A DNA stretch of 64,000 nt from Owenweeksia hongkongensis DSM 17368 (lineage in GTDB: Bacteria > Bacteroidota > Bacteroidia > Flavobacteriales > Schleiferiaceae), in assembly GCF_000236705.1 (NCBI RefSeq), contig NC_016599.1, positions 2,976,001 to 3,040,000 of the forward strand. Reading direction: 5' to 3'. Below, piece by piece: positions 55,399 through 63,149 of the stretch (the stretch's first letter is position 1; each line of letters opens with the position of its first letter). The position numbers and the translations under genes were made by a program. The notes below the pieces were generated by a model, which was not told the origin of the DNA, did no database searches, and was given only the letters and a program-made list of their open reading frames with translations.

Positions 55399-57585
55399 AT
55401 GAAATTAATGAAGCTCTCACTTGCAACTCTAACTCTAGCAGTTGCATTTTCTTCTTGTAAAAAAGACGATCCGGAAACTGTTTCGGTAAATAATAATGTA
55501 GCCCATACTGATGAAATGGTTGTTCCTGCAAATTTTGATTATCAAAATTCGCGAGGAGTGGATTATAGTTTTTCTAATATTAGCCAATGGGGAAAAGAAA
55601 AACTAAGATTAGATATCTATGATTTTTCACCTTATGGTGGAGGTGGTCTTTTAGAGTCGAAATTTTTGGAGGCAAATGGAACGCTTACAGGTTCTGTGGT
55701 TCTGGCTAATACGGTAAAAACGGTATACGCTGTGTTGAACTTTCCTGATGGAAGCTCTGTGATGACGGTGATTGAAGCACAAGGAAATAGCTTTAATTAT
55801 GACTTTTCTGCTCAAAAAAGCCTCAGGAAAACTGCCCCCGTTAGTACTAACTGTACTTCAGGATGTGATCAAACTTTCAATAATCATTCTAGCAATGTAA
55901 GTGTAAACAGTAATGATCCTGGGTTGGTTTATTGTTTTACAGGAAATACAACTGGAAATATCAACATTAACAAGGGTGGTGTAACTGTGCGTATATGTGG
56001 TACAGCTGATATCAACCAGATAAGTCTAAATAATGGCTCTTTCTTGGAAATCACGGATGGTGCGGATGTTACTATTAAAAACCTTTCGGTAAATTCAAAT
56101 GGTACGCTTACAGTTTATAATGCTGACTTGTCAATAGAGAATAGCTTTTCTCCTTCAGGTGTAGTTACTAACTATGGAACACTTGAAATTGAAAAAGGCC
56201 TTAACCTGAACAGTAATGCTGATTTAGATAATTATGGTACAGTGACCGTTGGACAAAACATGAATGTTAGTTCAACACTGAACAACTACGGAACTTTAGA
56301 TATAGAAGGGAATGTGGCTCTTAACGGAGGCTCAACTACACTGAATACATGTAAAATGATGGTAGGTGGTAAGATGGATTTCAATGCTCCAATTACAATT
56401 GAAGGATATATCGGTGTAGACGGTAAATTGACCGTAAATGGAGGCGGAGTAGTGACACTAAAAGACGGTGGTATGTTAGAAGGTGCGGAAGCAACGATAA
56501 ACAACTCAATTACTGGAACGGGTGCAGCTACTTCGTTGATGAAGGTGAGTGGTAAAACAACTATTAATGGCGGTGGATCGCTAAACGGAAGTTTGGAGTA
56601 TTGTGACTTAGATGGTGTAGAAACAAATACAGGAGCAATAAATGCTCCAGCAACTTTGGCATGTAACGTATACATTGCTACGAATGCTTGTAATCCTGTA
56701 GGCAATGGAAGCCCACAAATAGCAGATGATGATAATGATGGTGTTGGTAATGATGTTGATCTTTATCCAAATGACCCTGCTGCTAGTGGAGCCATATATT
56801 ACCCATCTGCTAATAATTTTGCAACTATAGCTTTTGAAGATTTATGGCCACACGCTGGTGATTATGATTTTAATGACTTAGTGGTAGGTTATAATTACAC
56901 TATGGTAACCAACGCTAATAATGAGGTTGTAAGAGTTGAAGGTAGGTTTGTTACTAAGGCAATAGGAGCAGGTTTTACTAATGGCTTTGGTGTTCAATTA
57001 GGTTGTGCGTCATCGGCTGTAGCATCTGTAAGTGGTAATCTTTTGACTCAAGGATTTGTCAACGAATCTTCTAATGGAACTGAGCAAGGGCAAACTAAGG
57101 CTACCATAATAGTTTTTGACAATGCTTTTAAAACAATTAAGGATGTAGGTGGAACTAGTTTTGTTAACACAGTAAAAACGGAGGCTATTAAAACCCCGGA
57201 TACCCTGAATATTCAAATAGCTTTTAATACAGCTATTTCTCAGGGTCAATTAGGTATGGCTCCTTTCAATCCATTTATTTTTATTAATGGAGAAAGGGGC
57301 AAAGAGGTTCACTTAGCTGGCCACCAGCCAACTGACTTGGTGGACAACAGCTTTTTTGGTGTGGGAGCGGATGATACGCAAGTATCTAATGGTAAATTTT
57401 ACAAGACTGAGAAAAACCATCCTTGGGCGATAAACGTTGCTGGTGATTTTGACTACCCCGTGGAGAAAGAGGATATTGTAACAGCATATAGTTACTTTGC
57501 TACTTGGGCACAGTCAGGAGGAAGTCAAAGTGCAGATTGGTATGCTGATCTTTCTGGATACAGAAATAGCACAAAGGTTTACTAA
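55399..57585 (+). CDS. LruC-domain lipoprotein
   Basis: A 728-residue lipoprotein: leader ending FSSC (Cys20) then KKDDPE, a beta-rich middle (about 190-400) with repeated NYGTLEIE / NYGTLDIE steps suggestive of a beta solenoid, a calcium-binding-like loop DDDNDGVGNDVDLYPNDP near 448-465, and a C-terminal LruC domain (about 475-725, FEDLWPHAGDYDFNDLVVGY). LruC proteins are surface proteins of Bacteroidota and some gammaproteobacteria with unknown ligand. The gene has its own strong terminator. Confidence 0.88.
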   Translation: MKLMKLSLATLTLAVAFSSCKKDDPETVSVNNNVAHTDEMVVPANFDYQNSRGVDYSFSNISQWGKEKLRLDIYDFSPYGGGGLLESKFLEANGTLTGSVVLANTVKTVYAVLNFPDGSSVMTVIEAQGNSFNYDFSAQKSLRKTAPVSTNCTSGCDQTFNNHSSNVSVNSNDPGLVYCFTGNTTGNININKGGVTVRICGTADINQISLNNGSFLEITDGADVTIKNLSVNSNGTLTVYNADLSIENSFSPSGVVTNYGTLEIEKGLNLNSNADLDNYGTVTVGQNMNVSSTLNNYGTLDIEGNVALNGGSTTLNTCKMMVGGKMDFNAPITIEGYIGVDGKLTVNGGGVVTLKDGGMLEGAEATINNSITGTGAATSLMKVSGKTTINGGGSLNGSLEYCDLDGVETNTGAINAPATLACNVYIATNACNPVGNGSPQIADDDNDGVGNDVDLYPNDPAASGAIYYPSANNFATIAFEDLWPHAGDYDFNDLVVGYNYTMVTNANNEVVRVEGRFVTKAIGAGFTNGFGVQLGCASSAVASVSGNLLTQGFVNESSNGTEQGQTKATIIVFDNAFKTIKDVGGTSFVNTVKTEAIKTPDTLNIQIAFNTAISQGQLGMAPFNPFIFINGERGKEVHLAGHQPTDLVDNSFFGVGADDTQVSNGKFYKTEKNHPWAINVAGDFDYPVEKEDIVTAYSYFATWAQSGGSQSADWYADLSGYRNSTKVY

Positions 57586-57608
57586 AACCGGAGTGTTAGG
57601 GAATATAA

Positions 57609-57642
57609 AAAAGCCGGCTCGAAGCAATTCGAGCCGGCTTTT
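57609..57642. terminator. strong bidirectional terminator
   Basis: A perfect 15-base stem (AAAAGCCGGCTCGAA with its complement) and a GCAA loop, with A-rich and T-rich flanks. It separates the converging LruC and apt genes. Confidence 0.92.
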
Positions 57643-57664
57643 GCTTTTTGCATGCTTCGTTTAC

Positions 57665-58189
57665 TTAGTACGAAACTAGGCTGTGCTTTTCTAATTTCTG
57701 AGCAAAGGATGTGTCGCCATTAAGAAAAGATAGCTCAACCAAAAACTGGGCAGCTATTACTTCAGCTCCAGCGCTTTCAATTAATTTGATAGCCGCACTT
57801 ACAGTGCCACCTGTGGCAAGTAAGTCATCGTGTACAATTACTCTTGCATCAGGCTTGATGTCTTCTTTGTGAAGCTCCAAAGTTGCTGACCCATATTCCA
57901 GATCGTAACTGCAGGAAAACACTTCTCTAGGAAGCTTTCCTGGTTTTCTAATGGGTACAAAGGGTATGTTTAACTTTTGTGCCAAAGCAAAGCCAAACAT
58001 AAAACCTCTTGACTCCACACCTGCAATTATATCCGGATTCAGCCTTTTTGCCCATTCAGCCATGGCTTCTACACACTTGTGGCATAATGCGGGGTTTGAC
58101 AAAATCGGGGTTATGTCCTTAAAAGAAATTCCCGGCTTTGGGAAGTCGGGAATTTCTTTAATACAATCTCTTAATTCTTGTTCTAACAT
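57665..58189 (-). CDS. apt: adenine phosphoribosyltransferase
   Basis: A 174-residue purine salvage enzyme making AMP from adenine and PRPP. GVESRGFMFGFALA near 58-71, PIRKPGKLP near 80-88 and the PRPP loop VIVHDDLLATGGT near 116-128 are diagnostic. Its ATG overlaps the stop of the acyl-CoA dehydrogenase gene (TAATG), so translation is probably coupled. Confidence 0.96.
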   Translation of the reverse strand: MLEQELRDCIKEIPDFPKPGISFKDITPILSNPALCHKCVEAMAEWAKRLNPDIIAGVESRGFMFGFALAQKLNIPFVPIRKPGKLPREVFSCSYDLEYGSATLELHKEDIKPDARVIVHDDLLATGGTVSAAIKLIESAGAEVIAAQFLVELSFLNGDTSFAQKLEKHSLVSY

Positions 58190-59367
58190 TATTTGAATGC
58201 ATTGAGTCCAGTTACATCCATACCAGTAATTAGTAGGTGAATGTCATGTGTTCCTTCGTAAGTCACCACAGACTCTAGGTTCATCATATGGCGCATAATA
58301 GAGTACTCTCCAGTGATGCCCATTCCACCAAGCATTTGGCGTGCTTCGCGGCAAATGTTTAGTGCAATCTCTACACTATTTCGTTTTGCCATAGAAATTT
58401 GAGCCGAGGTTGCTTTCTTCTCGTTTTTAAGAACACCAAGTCTCCAAACCATAAGTTGAGCTTTGGTGATTTCAGTAATCATTTCAGCAAGCTTCTTTTG
58501 CTGTAGCTGAAATCCACCAATTGGTTTACCGAACTGGATGCGTTCTTTTGAATATCTCAGTGCGGTATCATAGCAATCCATAGCTGCACCAAGTGCTCCC
58601 CAGGCAATGCCATAGCGAGCGCTATCCAGGCAACCTAATGGTGCGCCAAGCCCAGATTTATTAGGTAATAGGTTTTCCTTTGGGACTTTCACATTGTCAA
58701 AAACAAGTTCACCGGTAGCGCTTGCTCTAAGGCTCCATTTGTTGTGAGTTTCGGGGGTTGTAAAACCTTCCATTCCGCGCTCTACGATTAACCCATGAAT
58801 ACGGCCTGTTTCATCCTTAGCCCAAACTACAGCAACATCGCAAAACGGTGCATTGGAAATCCACATTTTAGCACCATTCAAAAGATAGTGGTCGCCCATA
58901 TCTTTAAAGTTGGTAATCATTCCTCCAGGGTTGGATCCAAAGTTAGGTTCTGTAAGTCCAAAGCTTCCAAGAAATTTTCCGGAAGCTAATTTTGGAAGGT
59001 ATTTTTTTCGCTGTTCCTCATTTCCGTAAGTATAAATAGGATACATCACCAACGATGATTGTACCGAGCAAGTAGATCGAACTCCTGAGTCTCCACGTTC
59101 TATTTCTTGCATCATCAATCCATAGGAGATTTGATCAAGGCCAGCACCTCCATATTCTTCAGGTATGTAAGGTCCAAAAGCACCAACCTCTGCTAAGCCG
59201 TTAAGGAGTTGCTTTGGAAATTCAGCACGTTGTGCATAGTCCTCAATAATTGGCGAAACACTCTTCTTTACCCAATCACGAGTGGCGTTTCTTACTAATA
59301 TGTGTTCCTCACTTAGAAGCTCGTCTAGGTTGTAATAATCCGGAGATTGAAATAAATCACTTGCCAT
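58189..59367 (-). CDS. acyl-CoA dehydrogenase, glutaryl-CoA dehydrogenase-like
   Basis: A 392-residue flavoprotein. The catalytic Glu lies in TYEGTHDIH, the FAD-binding block in KMWISNAPFCDVAVVWA, and GVRSTCSVQSSLVMYPIYTYG closely matches glutaryl-CoA dehydrogenases, where the Arg of this block binds the substrate carboxylate. It probably oxidises and decarboxylates glutaryl-CoA in lysine/tryptophan breakdown. ATG 59367 (MASDLFQSPDYY) is chosen over an open extension to 59418. Confidence 0.9.
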   Translation of the reverse strand: MASDLFQSPDYYNLDELLSEEHILVRNATRDWVKKSVSPIIEDYAQRAEFPKQLLNGLAEVGAFGPYIPEEYGGAGLDQISYGLMMQEIERGDSGVRSTCSVQSSLVMYPIYTYGNEEQRKKYLPKLASGKFLGSFGLTEPNFGSNPGGMITNFKDMGDHYLLNGAKMWISNAPFCDVAVVWAKDETGRIHGLIVERGMEGFTTPETHNKWSLRASATGELVFDNVKVPKENLLPNKSGLGAPLGCLDSARYGIAWGALGAAMDCYDTALRYSKERIQFGKPIGGFQLQQKKLAEMITEITKAQLMVWRLGVLKNEKKATSAQISMAKRNSVEIALNICREARQMLGGMGITGEYSIMRHMMNLESVVTYEGTHDIHLLITGMDVTGLNAFK

Positions 59368-59467
59368 GAATCTGAAAAATTTTTCACAAATGTAAACAAA
59401 CAGGCCTTGTTTCATCATCGTATTTAGATTGTGTAAGACGGATGATGCTTTGCAATTAAAAGTCGGT

Positions 59468-59475
59468 TAAATTTG
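59468..59475 (+). promoter_or_regulatory. candidate -7 box of DUF4271-hemD
   Basis: TAAATTTG followed by six bases and the ATG at 59482; no well-spaced TTG found. Confidence 0.45.
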
Positions 59476-59481
59476 CGGCCA

Positions 59482-60150
59482 ATGGAACAGGTTCTTCCTT
59501 TACATCATACGGATTGGTTACTGTGGCTGTCATTAGGTGTTTTTAGCCTATTGTTGGCGGCCAGGTTGTATAATCCTATTCGTTTCAAGGCCTTTTGTAT
59601 ACTTCCTTTTCATGCCAATAGATCCGAGCTAGAAGGTAGTTTTCGCCCTGTAGTAGGTCGTGGACTTTTTGATGTAAGCCTGGGCTTAAGTTCCTTCGCT
59701 ATTTTAGGCCTTGCCGTGTTTTTGATTCTGCATCCATACCACCATGAACTTCCAGTACTGGGAGAGTGGCGAATGTACCTTCGGTTAATAATGATTCTGC
59801 TGTTGTTCTTTGTTTTTAAGAATTTCATGGGGCTTTTAGTAGGGTGGGTGTTCAATAAAACTGACTTTATAGCCAGCGCTCAAAATGTGTCTTTTGCATA
59901 TAGAGCTTGGCTGGGGGTGGTACTGTTCCCAGTATGCATTGCCATGGTGTATGGAGGTGAAGCTTATCAGGTGCTCTATTATCTGCTCCTCATAGTGTTA
60001 TGTGGAGGTTATTATTTCTCGGTTCAGTTTTTCACAATTAGGATTTGGCGTATAGATGCTTTCTTGTACTATAAAATTTTCTACCTTTGCGCGCTGGAAA
60101 TCACTCCCTTGATCTTTCTTGTGAGTTGGCTTCAAAGCCTTTACAGATAA
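59482..60150 (+). CDS. DUF4271 membrane protein
   Basis: A 222-residue polytopic membrane protein with about seven hydrophobic helices, of the DUF4271 family of Bacteroidota. RPVVGRGLFDVSLGLSSF near 54-71 and FKNFMGLLVGWVFNK near 114-128 are its recognisable blocks. It precedes hemD by 40 bases, an arrangement I recall as recurrent in the phylum; its function is unknown. ATG 59482 is preferred over TTG 59473. Confidence 0.85.
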   Translation: MEQVLPLHHTDWLLWLSLGVFSLLLAARLYNPIRFKAFCILPFHANRSELEGSFRPVVGRGLFDVSLGLSSFAILGLAVFLILHPYHHELPVLGEWRMYLRLIMILLLFFVFKNFMGLLVGWVFNKTDFIASAQNVSFAYRAWLGVVLFPVCIAMVYGGEAYQVLYYLLLIVLCGGYYFSVQFFTIRIWRIDAFLYYKIFYLCALEITPLIFLVSWLQSLYR

Positions 60151-60190
60151 GAGATTGTGATTTCGATAACTAACCCAAAACGGCATTATT

Positions 60191-60937
60191 TTGAAGGTAA
60201 AAACCATTTTAGTTTCTCAGCCTGAGCCTCAGACGGAGAATTCACCATACTTTGATTTAGCAGAAAAGAATAAAGTGAAGGTTGACTTCATTCCTTTTAT
60301 TCATGTGGAGGGTGTAGACTCAGCGGAGGTGAGAAAGCAGAAAATTAATGTACAGAGCTATGGAGCGGTAATTCTTACCAGTCGTAACGCTGTAGATCAT
60401 TATTTTAGAATTTGTGAAGAAATGCGTTTCACAGTGCCAAATGAGATGAAGTACTTCTGTACCTCTGAGGCGATTGCATATTACCTTCAGAAATATGTAG
60501 TGTATCGTAAGCGTAAAATTTATTTTGGTAATAATACCTTTAAAGATCTTGTGCCTCTTATGAAAAAGCACAAGGATGAAAAGTTCCTTTTGCCATCTTC
60601 CGATACTTTAAAGGCTGAGATTCCTAAACTTTTGAAGGAAGCTAAGATTGATTACACTCGTGCAATTATGTACAACACTGTTGCAAGTGATTTATCTCAT
60701 TTGGCAGATGTATATTATGATATACTTGTTTTCTTTAGCCCAAGTGGAATAAAGTCTTTGATGGAAAACTTCCCTGACTTTAAGCAAAATGATACTAAGA
60801 TTGCGGCTTTTGGATCCAGCACACATAAGGCTGTGAAAGATGCTGGTTTGAGGCTGGATATAAAAGTACCTACTCCTAAAGCACCTAGTATGACTATGGC
60901 TTTGGAGGCACATATTAAGAGCGTAAATAAGAAGTAG
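60191..60937 (+). CDS. hemD: uroporphyrinogen-III synthase
   Basis: A 248-residue HemD that closes hydroxymethylbilane to uroporphyrinogen III in haem synthesis. The family is weakly conserved; here KTILVSQPEP at the start, AVILTSRNAVDHYF near 56-69, MYNTVASDL and VFFSPSGIKSLMENF near 178-192 support it. The start is TTG at 60191: the N-terminus fits the family exactly, and no ATG or GTG lies upstream in frame nearby. Confidence 0.9.
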   Translation: MKVKTILVSQPEPQTENSPYFDLAEKNKVKVDFIPFIHVEGVDSAEVRKQKINVQSYGAVILTSRNAVDHYFRICEEMRFTVPNEMKYFCTSEAIAYYLQKYVVYRKRKIYFGNNTFKDLVPLMKKHKDEKFLLPSSDTLKAEIPKLLKEAKIDYTRAIMYNTVASDLSHLADVYYDILVFFSPSGIKSLMENFPDFKQNDTKIAAFGSSTHKAVKDAGLRLDIKVPTPKAPSMTMALEAHIKSVNKK

Positions 60938-60966
60938 ATTTACTTTGACATACTATTTCCAATATT

Positions 60967-60994
60967 AAATGAAGCCCTCTCAAGGGCTTCATTT
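60967..60994 (+). terminator. terminator of hemD
   Basis: A perfect 12-base stem (AAATGAAGCCCT with its complement) around loop CTCA, then a T-rich stretch; it lies 14 bases before the rnpA start. Confidence 0.8.
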
Positions 60995-61008
60995 CGTTTA
61001 TTTGTAGG

Positions 61009-61383
61009 ATGAAGCAAACACTCGGTAAAGCTGAAAAACTAAAAAGTCGCAAATTGATTGCGGAGCTATTTAGTGCAGGAAAGTCTGTAAAGGCTTATCC
61101 GTTGGTGGCTGTGTATCTTCCTTTAGCTGAAGCTGAGAAGAACACATTAATGGGGGTGTCGGTTGCTAAAAAAAGAATAAAGAAAGCGGTAGACCGAAAT
61201 CAAGTAAAAAGGAGACTGCGCGAGGCTTTCAGATTACAAAAAGCTGCTTTGCTAGAGGAGGATGGCCCAGAGTTGGCAGTTATGATTATTTACCTTAAGG
61301 GCGAAATTGCACCTTATTCTGAGGTGGAGAAAAGCATGAAGAAACTCCTGGTAAAACTACAGGAGGCTAAAAAAGCTATTTGA
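61009..61383 (+). CDS. rnpA: ribonuclease P protein component
   Basis: A 124-residue basic protein that supports the RNase P RNA in 5' tRNA processing. The signature KKRIKKAVDRNQVKRRLREAFR lies near 53-74, with the family beta-sheet before it. Usually next to rpmH, but no rpmH is present here; an S41 protease gene follows 93 bases later. Confidence 0.95.
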   Translation: MKQTLGKAEKLKSRKLIAELFSAGKSVKAYPLVAVYLPLAEAEKNTLMGVSVAKKRIKKAVDRNQVKRRLREAFRLQKAALLEEDGPELAVMIIYLKGEIAPYSEVEKSMKKLLVKLQEAKKAI

Positions 61384-61476
61384 GGGCAATCATTTGAAGG
61401 AAACCTCGTTTTTATCTTACCTTCGTTTTTCCCTATTTTGCTACTCAGAGCTTCAATCTATAATTTACGAAAGCAC

Positions 61477-63129
61477 ATGAAGAAGATCACAAAACTAAGC
61501 CTGGCATCTTTAGCGGGTGTCCTATTGATATTTTCAGTAGCCTTTAAACCGGACTACTTCGAGATAAGCAAGCAGCTCGATATTTTCACCAATGTATTTA
61601 AGGAAGTTAGCCTTTACTACGTAGACGAAACGCAGCCGGGCGAACTTATGACTGAGGCTATGGAGTCAATGCTAGAATCTCTAGACCCTTACACTACGTA
61701 CATTCCTGAAGAACGAGTGGAAGATTTTAAAATCCAAACCACAGGTAACTATGGTGGTATTGGAGCTTCCATAAGAAAGCGAGGAGATGAAATTGTACTT
61801 ACCACACCTTATGAAGGTTTTGCGGCAGATAAGGCTGGCTTTAAAGCAGGTGATAGAATTTTGGAGGTTGATGGAAAACCAATAACAGGAAAATCAACAA
61901 GTGATGTAAGCACTGCTTTGAAAGGTGCTGCTGGAACAGAAGTTACCCTAAAAGTAGAACGTGCGGGGAAAATAATTACTAAGACCTTTGAACGTGAGGA
62001 TGTACATGTGAAGAGCGTACCATACTATGGAATGCTCGATGAGAATGTGGGCTACATTGTGCTTACAAGCTTTACCGATAAGGCAAGTAAAGAAGTGAAG
62101 GCTGCATTGAAGGAGTTAAAAAAGGAAAACGAATTACAAGGTTTGGTTTTAGACTTAAGGGGTAACCCAGGAGGGTTGCTGAATGAGGCGGTAAACATCA
62201 CCAACATTTTCATTGAAAAAGGAAAAGAGGTAGTAGATACCAAAGGGAAAATGGAAGAGTGGGAGAAAACCTATAAAACACTTAACAGCCCCGAGGATTT
62301 GGAGATTCCAGTAGCCGTATTGATTAATAGAGGAAGTGCCTCCGCCTCTGAGATTGTATCTGGAACTCTTCAGGATTATGATAGAGCCGTAATTATTGGT
62401 CAACGTAGTTATGGTAAAGGCCTGGTGCAGCAAACTCGCCAATTAAGTTATGGTGCACAATTAAAGGTAACTATAGCCAAATATTACACCCCAAGTGGAA
62501 GATGTATTCAAGCTATTAATTACGCTGAGCGTGATGAAGAAGGTAGTGTAGTTAAAATTCCGGATTCACTGCGTACGCAGTTTACCACGGCTAATGGTCG
62601 CCCTGTGTTTGATGGTGGAGGAATTGATCCTGATATAGAAATGGAGCCGGAAGATTTGAGCCCAATTATTATTTCACTCTATAAAGAAATGCTGCTGTTT
62701 GACTGGGTTACTGAGTATGCCCGTTCGCATGAAAGCATTGCTCCCGCAAAGGAATTTGAGCTTAGTGATGCCGAATATGCATCATTTGTAAAATGGGTGG
62801 AAGACAAGGATTTTCACTACGATACCGAAACAGAAAAGGCTCTTGAGAAGCTGGAGACTGCAGCAAAGGATGAGGCTTATTTTGCCGATTTACAATCGGA
62901 AATTGAAGGGTTGAGAAAGAGATATGAGTCGAGACATAACAATGACTTGGAAGCAAATAAAGCTCAAATAAAGCGATTGCTGGAAGAGGAAATTGCTTCA
63001 AGGTATTATTATGATAGTGGAAGAATTGCCAACGCACTTCATTCTGATAAAGAAATAGCCAAAGCGCTGGAAGTACTTCAAGACAAGCAAACCTACCAAG
63101 GCGTGCTCACGGCTTCTGCTAAACAATAA
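61477..63129 (+). CDS. S41 family C-terminal processing protease (second copy)
   Basis: A 550-residue exported serine protease with an N-terminal signal-anchor, a PDZ domain at about 75-170 (GNYGGIGASI, GFKAGDRILEVDG), and the S41 core with DLRGNPGGLL, nucleophile region NRGSASASEIVSG and Lys in SYGKG. The last 150 residues form a charged helical tail. Diverged from the first S41 copy but same architecture. ATG 61477 is chosen over TTG 61438, since it precedes the signal-anchor. Confidence 0.93.
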   Translation: MKKITKLSLASLAGVLLIFSVAFKPDYFEISKQLDIFTNVFKEVSLYYVDETQPGELMTEAMESMLESLDPYTTYIPEERVEDFKIQTTGNYGGIGASIRKRGDEIVLTTPYEGFAADKAGFKAGDRILEVDGKPITGKSTSDVSTALKGAAGTEVTLKVERAGKIITKTFEREDVHVKSVPYYGMLDENVGYIVLTSFTDKASKEVKAALKELKKENELQGLVLDLRGNPGGLLNEAVNITNIFIEKGKEVVDTKGKMEEWEKTYKTLNSPEDLEIPVAVLINRGSASASEIVSGTLQDYDRAVIIGQRSYGKGLVQQTRQLSYGAQLKVTIAKYYTPSGRCIQAINYAERDEEGSVVKIPDSLRTQFTTANGRPVFDGGGIDPDIEMEPEDLSPIIISLYKEMLLFDWVTEYARSHESIAPAKEFELSDAEYASFVKWVEDKDFHYDTETEKALEKLETAAKDEAYFADLQSEIEGLRKRYESRHNNDLEANKAQIKRLLEEEIASRYYYDSGRIANALHSDKEIAKALEVLQDKQTYQGVLTASAKQ

Positions 63130-63149
63130 TTCAGAGTTACTAAATAACG

